This document shows, piece after piece, positions 39,768 through 47,639 of a DNA stretch of 64,000 bases; the stretch's first letter is position 1, and every line of letters starts with the position of its first letter. The stretch is taken from NCBI RefSeq assembly GCF_024160145.1, contig NZ_JAMYWQ010000017.1, positions 1 through 64,000 of the forward strand, in the 5' to 3' direction. The notes beneath the pieces are model-generated. The model searched no databases. It saw nothing but the letters and a program-made list of their open reading frames with translations, and was not told where the DNA came from. The DNA is from Serratia nevei. GTDB lineage: Bacteria > Pseudomonadota > Gammaproteobacteria > Enterobacterales > Enterobacteriaceae. The position numbers were made by a program, and so were the translations under genes.

Positions 39768-41036
39768 ATGGCCTATTTCATTGACCGACGGCTGAACGGC
39801 AAAAACAAGAGCATGGTGAATCGCCAACGCTTCTTGCGCCGTTACAAGTCGCAAATCAAACAGTCGATTGCCGAAGCCATTAACAAGCGTTCGGTCACCG
39901 ACGTAGACAGCGGGGAGTCGGTCTCCATCCCCACTGACGATATCAACGAACCGATGTTTCATCAGGGGCGCGGCGGCACGCGCCATCGCGTTCACCCAGG
40001 CAACGACCACTTCGTTCAGAACGATCGCGTCGAACGGCCTCAGGGCGGCGCAGGCGGTGGCGGTGGCCAGGGCAACGCCAGCCAGGACGGCGAGGGCCAG
40101 GATGAGTTCGTCTTCCAGATATCCAAAGACGAGTATCTCGATCTTTTGTTCGAGGATCTCGCCCTGCCCAACCTGAAAAAAAATCAGTACAAGCAGCTGA
40201 CCGAGTTCAAAACCCATCGCGCCGGCTATACCGCCAACGGTGTACCGGCCAACATCAGCGTCGTGCGTTCGCTGCAAAACTCACTGGCGCGACGTACCGC
40301 CATGACCGCCGGTAAAAGACGTGCATTGCACGAACTGGAAGACGAGCTGAACCAGTTGGAAAACACCGAGCCGGTGCAGCTGCTGGAAGAAGAGCGGCTG
40401 CGCAAGGAGATTGCCGAACTGCGCAAGAAAATCGAAAGCGTGCCGTTTATCGACACCTTCGACCTGCGTTACAAAAACTACGAGCGCCGGCCGGAGCCTT
40501 CCAGCCAGGCGGTGATGTTCTGCCTGATGGACGTATCCGGCTCGATGGATCAGGCCACCAAAGACATGGCCAAACGTTTTTACATTCTGCTCTATCTGTT
40601 CCTGAGCCGAACCTACAAAAACGTCGAAGTGGTCTATATTCGCCATCATACTCAGGCGAAAGAGGTAGACGAGCAGGAGTTCTTCTATTCGCAGGAAACC
40701 GGCGGTACCATCGTTTCCAGCGCGCTGAAATTGATGAACGAAGTGGTTGAGGAGCGATACGACCCGGCGCAATGGAATATCTACGCCGCGCAGGCGTCGG
40801 ACGGCGACAACTGGGCCGACGATTCACCGCTGTGTCATGAGCTGTTGGCGAAGAAGATCCTGCCGATGGTGCGCTATTACAGTTATATAGAAATCACTCG
40901 CCGCGCTCACCAAACGCTGTGGCGCGAATATGAGGATCTGCAGGCGAAATTCGACAACTTCGCCATGCAGCATATCCGCGAGCCGGACGATATTTATCCG
41001 GTATTCCGCGAACTGTTTCGCAAGCAGACCGTATAA
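39768..41036 (+). CDS. yeaH: YeaH, VWA-domain protein (DUF444)
   Basis: 422 residues from the ATG at 39768, preceded by GGGGGAAG; an upstream in-frame ATG has no ribosome site. The N-terminal part is basic and flexible with a Gly-rich stretch ([11 protein letters not shown]). A VWA-like domain with the MIDAS motif DVSGSM lies near residues 245-250. Always paired with yeaG; SpoVR/YcgB, the third partner, is at 55 kb here. Confidence 0.95.
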   Translation: MAYFIDRRLNGKNKSMVNRQRFLRRYKSQIKQSIAEAINKRSVTDVDSGESVSIPTDDINEPMFHQGRGGTRHRVHPGNDHFVQNDRVERPQGGAGGGGGQGNASQDGEGQDEFVFQISKDEYLDLLFEDLALPNLKKNQYKQLTEFKTHRAGYTANGVPANISVVRSLQNSLARRTAMTAGKRRALHELEDELNQLENTEPVQLLEEERLRKEIAELRKKIESVPFIDTFDLRYKNYERRPEPSSQAVMFCLMDVSGSMDQATKDMAKRFYILLYLFLSRTYKNVEVVYIRHHTQAKEVDEQEFFYSQETGGTIVSSALKLMNEVVEERYDPAQWNIYAAQASDGDNWADDSPLCHELLAKKILPMVRYYSYIEITRRAHQTLWREYEDLQAKFDNFAMQHIREPDDIYPVFRELFRKQTV

Positions 41037-41040
41037 CCAT

Positions 41041-41075
41041 AAAAACGGCCGGACACATATTCTCCGGCCGTTTTC
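41041..41075 (+). terminator. yeaGH terminator
   Basis: ACGGCCGGA (41045-41053) pairs with TCCGGCCGT (41063-41071), followed by TTTC. Confidence 0.82.
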
Positions 41076-41120
41076 ATACTGAACGAATTTAAATCATATT
41101 CAGGATACTTCCGACGTCAA

Positions 41121-41771
41121 TCATAGAACCAATTCGCCGGAATACAACACAGGGCCGGTCGGCTGTTGGTTCGGCGAGCCGCCTAACGGCTCCAGGCTGA
41201 TAGCAATCGTTGTTCCTTTAACTAAATCAGCATCCGCCAAATAAAACTGACTCATGCCGTTCTCGTTTACAAGGCCAATTGCAACGGGCTTATGCCCAAC
41301 GGGGATAAGCCATAATTCAAGGCTTTTTCCGACGGGAATAGCGGCCAGGCCTAATGGTGTTATTCGAACAATTTTTCTTTGCCTATCGGAACTCACAACC
41401 CACGACACTTGATTCGTTCCGTTCAGCACAACTAGCGGTTTCAGCTCTGGCGTACGCCAATGAAACCACGAACTCAGGCTCAATACGCCGATTCCCGCCG
41501 CAACCCCCCATGCAATATAGTTTCGGATATGCCGTCTGAACGAAGAGTATCGAGGCAGATTTAATTCAATTCTTTTCCAAACGCTTTCGGGCGGAGGGAT
41601 CGGCGTGATACCGATATCCAGCCCTGACCAGATACTTTGCCATTTTCCAACCTGGGAAGCTAAAACGCTATCCGTTTTCAGACGGCGCTCAAAATGCAGC
41701 CGAGCATTCCCTCTGAGCGTGCCAAGAGCATACTCTGCAGCCAGCATTTCATCACTTTCACGTCTGTTCAT
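41121..41771 (-). CDS. RskA-type anti-sigma factor
   Basis: Membrane anti-sigma factor of 216 residues. It has an N-terminal cytoplasmic sigma-binding helix bundle (EMLAAEYALGTLRGNARLHFE), one transmembrane segment near 85-105 (IAWGVAAGIGVLSLSSWF) and a periplasmic RskA domain rich in strands (SLELWLIPVGHKPVAIG). The His/Cys zinc motif of ZAS proteins is absent. I place the start at the ATG overlapping the sigma gene stop as ATGA; a TTG 12 bases earlier is less likely. It should hold the preceding ECF sigma factor until regulated proteolysis. Confidence 0.88.
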   Translation of the reverse strand: MNRRESDEMLAAEYALGTLRGNARLHFERRLKTDSVLASQVGKWQSIWSGLDIGITPIPPPESVWKRIELNLPRYSSFRRHIRNYIAWGVAAGIGVLSLSSWFHWRTPELKPLVVLNGTNQVSWVVSSDRQRKIVRITPLGLAAIPVGKSLELWLIPVGHKPVAIGLVNENGMSQFYLADADLVKGTTIAISLEPLGGSPNQQPTGPVLYSGELVL

Positions 41772-42316
41772 AGGCCTAGGCAATCCTTCAGATGCGATAG
41801 CGCACGACGGACCCAGCTTTTAACCGTACCCAGCGGTTGCTGCAACCAATCAGCGATATCCGCGTGCGACATCCCTTGATAATATGCCAAAATAATACTT
41901 TGCCGTTGTTCAGAAGTCAGATGCTTCAAACAATCGTTTAACTTTTTAGCCTGCTCCCCATCGTCATCCAAACTTTCATTTTCCGACTGAGGGATTTGGT
42001 CACTATATTCTTCTTCCAGTTCGGCATGGCGTCCGTACCGGCTACGCAATCCATCAATACATCGATTCCTTATAATATGAGTAAGCCATGTCATAGGCGA
42101 ACTCATGGTCGGATCATAATCTCCAGCACGTTGCCATACGGTAAGAAAGCCGTCGATCAGAACCTCTTCTGCCCACTGACGATTACGCAACATGCGTAGC
42201 GCAATGGCGAATAAACATGCGGATGTCGAACTGTACAGGCGTTCAAATGCTCGGCGATCGCCATTAGCGATCGCCTTTAAGCACATTATCTGGTTTTCTT
42301 TCAACGAGTGATCCAT
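41768..42316 (-). CDS. ECF sigma factor (SigK/ECF19-like)
   Basis: 182-residue sigma-70-family protein with only regions 2 and 4. Region 2 spans about 20-90 (AFERLYSSTSACLFAIALRM … MTWLTHIIRNRCIDGLRSR). Region 4 spans about 125-180, with the helix-turn-helix MSHADIADWLQQPLGTVKSWVRRAL. AGGA lies 5 bases before the ATG. It is coupled to its RskA-type anti-sigma by ATGA and preceded by a fasciclin gene. The same trio, SigK–RskA with MPT70/MPT83 fasciclins, is known in mycobacteria. Confidence 0.9.
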   Translation of the reverse strand: MDHSLKENQIMCLKAIANGDRRAFERLYSSTSACLFAIALRMLRNRQWAEEVLIDGFLTVWQRAGDYDPTMSSPMTWLTHIIRNRCIDGLRSRYGRHAELEEEYSDQIPQSENESLDDDGEQAKKLNDCLKHLTSEQRQSIILAYYQGMSHADIADWLQQPLGTVKSWVRRALSHLKDCLGL

Positions 42317-42361
42317 ACCATTCCTAAAGCGGGTAAGCTTTGCCCATTTCGAGTATAGGCA

Positions 42362-42925
42362 TTACTTGGGCATTAGCACGGTATCAATAACCTCGATTAC
42401 ACCGTTTTGCTGCCGCACATCATAGGTGCTGATGTTGGCGACGTCGCCTTTGGCATCTTTGATCTGAATATTATGCGGGCCGTTATTCATAAACCATAGC
42501 GACTGGCCATTGACGGTTTTGAGTTCCGCCCGTCCTCCGCCTTGCTCAATTTTTCTCTCCAGCGCTTTCATGTCATAGTTCCCCGCCACGACGTGATAGG
42601 TCAACACGCTGGTCAACAGAGTTTTGTTCTCAGGTTTTAGTAGATTATCCACCGTACCGGCCGGCAATTTGGCGAATGCGGCATTCGTTGGCGCAAAGAC
42701 CGTATAAGGTCCTTTGCCTTGCAAGGTGTCGACCAAGCCGGCAGCTTTAACCGCCGCGACCAGCGTCGTATGATCTTTTGAATTCAGCGCATTTTGCACA
42801 ATGTTTTTTGAGGGGTACATCGCAGCCCCCCCAACCATCACGGATGCTGAATCAGCGGCAACGGCCAGGGTTGCGGCGCTGAACAGTAATGAGCCGGTGA
42901 AGAGAGTGGAGATAAGCGTTTTCAT
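42362..42925 (-). CDS. Secreted fasciclin (FAS1) domain protein
   Basis: 187 residues from the ATG at 42925, where GAGG lies 9 bases upstream. A signal peptide (MKTLISTLFTGSLLFSAATLAVAA) is followed by one FAS1 domain with the H1-type motif GPYTVFAPTNAAFAKLP, the H2-type TYHVVAGNYD and the terminal IEVIDTVLMPK. FAS1 domains mediate adhesion; bacterial ones are often exported and controlled by SigK-like factors. It heads the operon with the sigma and anti-sigma genes, 45 bases upstream of sigma. No lipobox Cys is visible. Confidence 0.92.
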   Translation of the reverse strand: MKTLISTLFTGSLLFSAATLAVAADSASVMVGGAAMYPSKNIVQNALNSKDHTTLVAAVKAAGLVDTLQGKGPYTVFAPTNAAFAKLPAGTVDNLLKPENKTLLTSVLTYHVVAGNYDMKALERKIEQGGGRAELKTVNGQSLWFMNNGPHNIQIKDAKGDVANISTYDVRQQNGVIEVIDTVLMPK

Positions 42926-42972
42926 GATTAAGTCCTCAACGTAAGCGGAGCGGAAGTGTCGCTCATTACTGA

Positions 42973-43001
42973 TATACGTATGAGGGGCGCCAAGTGGATG
43001 C
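42973..43001 (-). promoter_or_regulatory. Candidate ECF-type promoter for the fasciclin–sigma operon
   Basis: On the minus strand GCATCC (43001-42996), a 17-base spacer and CGTATA (42978-42973) form an ECF-like -35/-10 pair about 48 bases upstream of the fasciclin ATG. A second CCATCC lies 8 bases further up. SigK-type factors favour CCATCC-like -35 elements. No housekeeping promoter is obvious here. This is a pattern call only. Confidence 0.4.
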
Positions 43002-43274
43002 ACGGATGGCAAAAAATAACGCAAAAGGAACGAGTACCTTTACAAAGATCCCTAACAAATACGTGCTCCGGTGCTGACAGCCACTTTCCATTCTTTCTTC
43101 TGAGGTTATTCCTAAACATTCACCTCCACGCCCGCACGGCTTGATAGGAATATTCCCATTCAGTTATCGTTATCCCATTGCTTAAACCCGGTCTTAAGCG
43201 AAATTTGTCTCACTTTATTTTATGGCTTCTCAGCCCGCTTCGGCGGGCATTTACCTGTCAGCAGGTTAGATATC

Positions 43275-43505
43275 ATGATCGACTACACCCTCTATGGCCT
43301 CAGCAAGCCCGATGTTGATGAATACCATAAGCAAATATGCTGCCTGCTCGGCAGAAGCGTGCTGTTGGTGCTGACGGCCAACAAGCCGATAACCAAGCAG
43401 AACCTGCTCGCCAGCCTTATCCAGGAGGTAGAAAAGCAGCCCGACGAGCATTTTCAAAAACTGCATCGCGCCGCCATAGAACTGATCGGCGTTAACGGGC
43501 GCTAA
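43275..43505 (+). CDS. YmgB/AriR-like small regulatory protein
   Basis: 76 residues. The stretch from LLGRSVLLVL through ITKQNLLASLIQEVEKQPD resembles AriR (VLGQAVTNLM … VNNKNIILSLIHSLETTSD), a helical dimeric protein family (YcgZ/YmgA/AriR) that links to Rcs phosphorelay, acid resistance and biofilm control. Only family resemblance is claimed. CAGG lies 9 bases before the ATG. A GCCCGC/GCGGGC hairpin with a TTCG loop (43233-43248) sits in its leader. Confidence 0.6.
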   Translation: MIDYTLYGLSKPDVDEYHKQICCLLGRSVLLVLTANKPITKQNLLASLIQEVEKQPDEHFQKLHRAAIELIGVNGR

Positions 43506-43511
43506 CGCGAT

Positions 43512-43610
43512 ATGCGTCAGTCGGAAATCTACGCGATCATTGCCGCCGCCGTGGTGTTGATAATGCTGTTAATGATCAACATCAATAGCGACATCAGCGT
43601 TTATCCCTAA
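43512..43610 (+). CDS. Putative 32-residue membrane peptide
   Basis: Begins 6 bases after the YmgB-like gene stops. It encodes MRQSEIYAIIAAAVVLIMLL, then MININSDISVYP: one transmembrane helix (about 6-23) with a short polar tail. No strong ribosome site, so it may be translated by coupling. No homologue known to me. Confidence 0.45.
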   Translation: MRQSEIYAIIAAAVVLIMLLMININSDISVYP

Positions 43611-43703
43611 TTGGATCCGGGTATGCTGCCCTTTAGTACGGCGAAACAGGGGGCAAAGAGGCAGGGTATCTCTTTTCCCCTGCATAGCATTCCAGCCCCT
43701 GCT

Positions 43704-44393
43704 CTATTGCGAACCGGCCGCTTCGTCGATCAATCCCGCGATCTCATCAGCATGGGAAACCAGCGAGGCATGGCTGGCATTCAGCACCATGACTTTCTTC
43801 GCCTGTAGCCGCTGCGCCATGCGCCGTTGGTTCTCCGGGGCTATCATGCGATCGTCGCTGGAAAGTTGATACCATGACGGTTTATGTCGCCAGGCCGGTT
43901 CACCGAGGGTATTGCCGAACGTGCCGGCCAGCGGAGCCTTCTGCGTCACCGCCATCACCAGCGCCTCATCGGCGCTCAGATCCTGGCAAAAACTTTCGTG
44001 AAACTTGTCGGTTTTGATCCACAGATAACCATCGCTGTCCGGGGCCAGGTTCGCCATTGCCGCAGGCGGGTACGCTTGCGTAATGCCTCCGGGGCTTTCC
44101 CCGGCATCCGGCGCAAACGCAGCGATATACACCAGGCCAACCACGTTAGGCTGATTGCCCATTTCCGTGATCACCGCACCGCCGTAAGAGTGCCCCACCA
44201 ACAATACCGGCCCCGCTTGCTGCGCGACCAGCTTACGCGTGCGTTCCGCATCCTCAGCCAGTGAGGTCAGCGGCATTTCTACCGCACGAATCGCCGTATG
44301 TCCCCGGCGCGACAACTCGATGATGACGTTACGCCAGTGCGCGGCGCCGCCCCAAAATCCATGTACCAGCACGATAGTAGGTTTGGTACTCAT
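43704..44393 (-). CDS. Alpha/beta-hydrolase (salicylate esterase-like)
   Basis: 229 residues from the ATG at 44393, which has AAGGAG 6-7 bases upstream. The fold is marked by IVLVHGFWGGAAHW (oxyanion region), the nucleophile elbow GHSYGG and a late SHASLVSHADEIA segment for the His. The group contains plant methylesterase-like and bacterial hydrolases of unknown substrate. Single gene, no operon partners. No signal peptide. Confidence 0.85.
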   Translation of the reverse strand: MSTKPTIVLVHGFWGGAAHWRNVIIELSRRGHTAIRAVEMPLTSLAEDAERTRKLVAQQAGPVLLVGHSYGGAVITEMGNQPNVVGLVYIAAFAPDAGESPGGITQAYPPAAMANLAPDSDGYLWIKTDKFHESFCQDLSADEALVMAVTQKAPLAGTFGNTLGEPAWRHKPSWYQLSSDDRMIAPENQRRMAQRLQAKKVMVLNASHASLVSHADEIAGLIDEAAGSQ

Positions 44394-44702
44394 TGCCGAC
44401 TCCTTCATCTACATGGAAGCGCGATAAACAGGTAAGCGGCCGCCCCAAAGGGCTGCGCCTTGCAGCCTGCGACGTCACGCGATCCCTATTTTATATAGTC
44501 AGCCGCGCAACGCTCGGCAATAGCTCCGACGGGTTAATGCCCTCCCGGTTTACGGCTGCGCCACGGCTTGCCGACGCGGCGTTAACCACAAAGGCAGAGA
44601 GAAAGATGGGATTAAAACTAGGATTTTTACCCATAGCGATCTAAAATCCTGCGCAAAAACAAAGAGAAGAAATTTTTATTCACCGGGAAAAGGAATAAAG
44701 TT
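44394..44702. other. Non-coding gap
   Basis: About 300 bases between the hydrolase and the next micro-ORF. It holds the hydrolase promoter on the minus strand and an AT-rich stretch leading into the 29-residue ORF. I see no gene or strong repeat. Confidence 0.5.
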
Positions 44703-44792
44703 GTGAAGGAAATGATCTCCATCGTCTTGATGACATGCCTGCTGGCGCTGCTGTTTTCGTGGCTGTTCGTCTACGGTCTTAACATTCATTAA
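44703..44792 (+). CDS. Putative 29-residue membrane peptide
   Basis: Reads MKEMISIVLMTCLLALLFSW, then LFVYGLNIH, from a GTG at 44703 with AGGA 8 bases upstream. An internal ATG (44712) is too close to the AAGGA to be the start. One hydrophobic helix fills most of the peptide. Typical of small stress-induced inner-membrane proteins; no named homologue recognised. Confidence 0.5.
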   Translation: MKEMISIVLMTCLLALLFSWLFVYGLNIH

Positions 44793-45238
44793 ACCTGTGG
44801 CGGCAACAAACGCCCCTTCCTGGCTGACAAGCAGCGCATCGGCGCGATGCGCTAAACACGCCGGCCTATCGGCGCCCAACAGGACGCGAGATCCGCCAAA
44901 CCCGGCGCCGCCTCGCCTTAGCCTCTCATCCCAAGAATACATCATTAATTTTTATGGATAACGGCCCCAGCACGTCTCTGTACGCTTCACCGAAGCTTCT
45001 TTTATTTAGCGGTACCCCCTCCTGAGAAAGCGCTTGCCCGCCGCCAAATGTTACCGGTAACTATGTTGTTGATTTCTATTCGTAATAAACGCAAAGATGC
45101 TAATAACCCTGCGCTATTTATAGCAATAAATTATGTACTCTTATGGATAAAGGTTTGAATAAACGGCCTTTGATCATTGATTATCGCTCGCCAAGCTCCT
45201 AGAATTCGCGCGTAAAAATACAACTGGGATCGGGTTTC
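44793..45238. other. Non-coding region upstream of the OrtT-like gene
   Basis: About 445 bases. The left half is GC-rich without a convincing frame. The right half is AT-rich and probably carries the promoter of the toxin-like gene. No GhoS-like antitoxin frame is present. Confidence 0.45.
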
Positions 45239-45415
45239 ATGTCGTCGCTGTGGGTTGCAACGCAATACTGTTATGTTATTGGTCTTTTAGTTTCTATGGT
45301 TTTCACCTACCTGGTTAGCCGGGACACCGTCAAAATTCGCTGTATCAGCGCACTGACCATCGGGTTAACCTGGCCATTGAGTCTGCCGGTGGTGTTGCTG
45401 TTTTCACTGTTCTAA
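45239..45415 (+). CDS. GhoT/OrtT-family membrane toxin homologue
   Basis: 58 residues with two membrane helices. The C-terminal half, IRCISALTIGLTWPLSLPVV then LLFSLF, matches the signature of E. coli GhoT and OrtT (IR.LSAFLVG.TWPMS.PVALLFSLF). Those proteins damage the inner membrane and lower ATP and proton-motive force. GhoT is paired with the antitoxin endoribonuclease GhoS; OrtT is an orphan. No ghoS-like gene is adjacent here, so this resembles the orphan type. The ribosome site is weak (GGGA about 12 bases upstream). Confidence 0.78.
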   Translation: MSSLWVATQYCYVIGLLVSMVFTYLVSRDTVKIRCISALTIGLTWPLSLPVVLLFSLF

Positions 45416-45506
45416 CGCGCCAAAATGCCTCGGGCCGCTTTTGTCTTTTCAACAGCTGCATTAATGAGAATAAGATAACCGACGAAGTCGCGATTTTGGG
45501 TGAGAT

Positions 45507-45531
45507 AAAAAAACGCCAGCGCAAGGCTGGC
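45507..45531 (-). terminator. Minus-strand terminator
   Basis: GCCAGC (45515-45520) pairs with GCTGGC (45526-45531). On minus a run of seven T follows (45513-45507). It lies 150 bases past the 45685-45978 gene, so that transcript has a long tail or an unseen small element. Confidence 0.75.
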
Positions 45532-45684
45532 ATGAAACTGGAAGCAATGTGAGCAATGTCGTGCCGGCTCGGGGGGCACAGAAGGAGACAACCCTTTTCC
45601 CCTCACCGGCGCAAAAGATGATAATGCGTCTCACTACCAAATGCAAAATAATTTCACTGCGCAACCTTTCCCCAGGAGAGACGA

Positions 45685-45978
45685 TCAGCCGCGCGGCGCT
45701 CGCCAGCACTGATACACCCGCCCCGCGCCCCACAGCATCAGCCATAGTAAGATGTTCAGTCCCCCCCAGAGCATCAGCAGATAGAGGAAAGTCTGATAAC
45801 CCGGAATGCCGCGATCGGCCTGGAACGGGTTAAAGCGCAAAAACTTGACGATCGCGAAGGGGTTGAGGTTAAAACGGTTGAAGACACAGGCCGTCAGCAA
45901 CGGCGGCAACAGCAGGTAAAAAGCCAGGCCGAATATCAGCAGGAATTTTGTGCCATAAGTGTTTTTATAATCTTTCAT
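45685..45978 (-). CDS. Hypothetical membrane protein
   Basis: 97 residues with two clear hydrophobic segments (about 11-31 LLIFGLAFYLLLPPLLTACVF and 63-86 FLYLLMLWGGLNILLWLMLWG) and a conserved-looking NRFNLNPF…RFNPFQADRGIPGY loop. No ribosome site stands out. I do not recognise a family. Confidence 0.6.
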   Translation of the reverse strand: MKDYKNTYGTKFLLIFGLAFYLLLPPLLTACVFNRFNLNPFAIVKFLRFNPFQADRGIPGYQTFLYLLMLWGGLNILLWLMLWGAGRVYQCWRAPRG

Positions 45979-46203
45979 ATCAACGTATTGCTTGCTTCAT
46001 CTCAGTGCGAAAATCGCCTGACGGCCGCACGCTTACCGACCCTGTGAGCGAAAAAGAGTTCCACGCCAACGCATAAATAAAGCCTGTCCAGCGTTTAATG
46101 CTCATTTAGCCCTCGAATGATATATACCCTGTGGATTTTAAATTATGATGCCGGCGCGCCGCCTTCAACCGCAGCGTTTATGCCGCATCATCAGGAGGCC
46201 TTA

Positions 46204-46686
46204 ATGAAACCGGACGCCCTCTCCCCGCCGCCGACCGCGAAAAAGCTCAAGGTGATCTACGGCTGGTATATTTACGTTATCTATATTCTGTTGGTTTTTA
46301 ACATCTACATGGCGGTCTACAACGTTTGCGTTCGGCACCCGATCGAAGCCCCGCTGCTGTCGCTGTTTCACAGCCTGTTCCTCGCGTTGATGCTGCAGCA
46401 GGTGCTCAAGAAAAACGTCGTTTTCGCCTGGATCTTGCTGAGCTATTTTATTCTGATGCGCCTGTATTACGCCAATCTGCTGCATGTCGAGTTCACGCTG
46501 GTGAGCCGCGGGCTGGTACTGTTGATTTTGACGCTGCTCCTTACCGGCACGGTGGCCGTCGGGCAGTTGGCCACGCCGCCACAGCGGCTGGACTGGCTGG
46601 CGCGGCTGGGCTGGCGCCAATGGGGAGCGCTCACGGCGCTGGCGGCCATCCTGACGCCGTTGATTACCACCGACTATCTGGGATAA
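46204..46686 (+). CDS. Hypothetical integral membrane protein
   Basis: 160 residues from the ATG at 46204, chosen because AGGAGG lies 6 bases upstream; a longer frame from 46117 lacks such a site. Four hydrophobic segments: WYIYVIYILLVFNIYMAVY, a stretch around LLSLFHSLFLALML with VFAWILLSYFILM, LVLLILTLLLTGTVAVG and ALTALAAILTPLI. The loops are short and basic. Family not recognised; topology resembles DUF2569-type proteins only loosely. Confidence 0.7.
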   Translation: MKPDALSPPPTAKKLKVIYGWYIYVIYILLVFNIYMAVYNVCVRHPIEAPLLSLFHSLFLALMLQQVLKKNVVFAWILLSYFILMRLYYANLLHVEFTLVSRGLVLLILTLLLTGTVAVGQLATPPQRLDWLARLGWRQWGALTALAAILTPLITTDYLG

Positions 46687-46694
46687 ACAGGGGG

Positions 46695-46889
46695 CTATTT
46701 GGGAATATGGGGTTCGGAAACGTCCACCATTCGGCATATTTTGGTGTAGTTTCCCGCTTTTTCACAGATCTTGTCCGTGACATACACGCTAAGATAACCC
46801 AGCAGCAGTAAGTAGCCGACCATGCACAAAATAAAGATAAGCGTTCTCACCGATAGCGACCAACCTGACAAGAATATCGCAAGCATCAT
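46695..46889 (-). CDS. Hypothetical small membrane protein
   Basis: 64 residues with hydrophobic segments at the N-terminus and at about 17-40 (LIFILCMVGYLLLLGYLSVYV), then a polar tail with two Cys (DKICEKAGNYTKICRMVD). An AGG lies just before two adjacent ATG codons. Convergent with the preceding gene. Confidence 0.5.
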   Translation of the reverse strand: MMLAIFLSGWSLSVRTLIFILCMVGYLLLLGYLSVYVTDKICEKAGNYTKICRMVDVSEPHIPK

Positions 46890-47001
46890 AACCTGAACGG
46901 GGTGCTTTAGCCCGTATCAAAGTATTTCATTCGTGTACGAGCCGCATCGCCATGCGTTCTGTAGTAACATTGAACCCTCATGCCAACCGCCGGAAACGCC
47001 G

Positions 47002-47562
47002 ATGAACCATCTGATGTTAGACATTGAAACTTTGGACATAAAACCCAGCGCCGTCATTCTGGTGGTTGCGGCGGTGTTCTTCGATCCTCGCACCGGGGAG
47101 CTGGGCGCCGAATTCGAAGCCACCGTCAGCAGCCAGAAGGAGCAACCAGGCCGAACCATTAGCCTGGACACGGTTGCCTGGTGGGCGAAACAGTCCGACG
47201 CAGCGCGCAAACTGGCTTTCGGCGGCACCGAGAGCCTGAAGCGCGTGTTGAGCAGCCTCAGCCGCTTTATCCATATGAACAGCACCGACACGGTGAAGGT
47301 CTGGGGCAACGGCAAAGAGTTCGACTGTGCGATCCTCGAACACGCCTTCCAGCAGCAGGAGATGCCCTGCCCGTGGAAATTCTGGGATACTCAGGACGTG
47401 CGTACGGTGATCACGCTGGCGGAACTGCACGGCTTTAACCCGAAAAAGACCCGTCCGTTCGAAGGCATGCCGCATCGCGCGTTGGACGACGCACGCCACC
47501 AGGCACGCTATGTGGCCGATACCGTCTCGGCACTCTACGTCCGCCAGGGGGCGCAGCGCTGA
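47002..47562 (+). CDS. DEDD-family 3'-5' exonuclease
   Basis: 186 residues from the ATG at 47002. Exo I DIETLD at 7-12 supplies the Asp-Glu pair, Exo II lies in WGNGKEFDCAILEHAF and Exo III in HRALDDARHQARYV, a DEDDh arrangement. The closest family I can name is the T4 DexA-like 3'-5' exoribonuclease group. It is often of phage or plasmid origin but also chromosomal in enterobacteria. A different N-terminal extension from 46933 is unlikely. Confidence 0.85.
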   Translation: MNHLMLDIETLDIKPSAVILVVAAVFFDPRTGELGAEFEATVSSQKEQPGRTISLDTVAWWAKQSDAARKLAFGGTESLKRVLSSLSRFIHMNSTDTVKVWGNGKEFDCAILEHAFQQQEMPCPWKFWDTQDVRTVITLAELHGFNPKKTRPFEGMPHRALDDARHQARYVADTVSALYVRQGAQR

Positions 47563-47639
47563 CCCGCTTTGCCTCTTTTCATTTATCGCCAGAATCTCTA
47601 CTCTAGCCCTCTTTGTCACTCGGACGTGCCTTTCCTGTT

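Noticed and set aside
44676-44945. Minus-strand 89-residue frame
   Set aside because: It is antisense to the 29-residue membrane peptide, rich in Arg/Gln/Gly as shadow frames are, and lacks a ribosome site.
45461-45745. Minus-strand frame between the OrtT-like gene and the 97-residue membrane protein
   Set aside because: It overlaps the 97-residue gene out of frame and reads through the terminator hairpin at 45515-45531.
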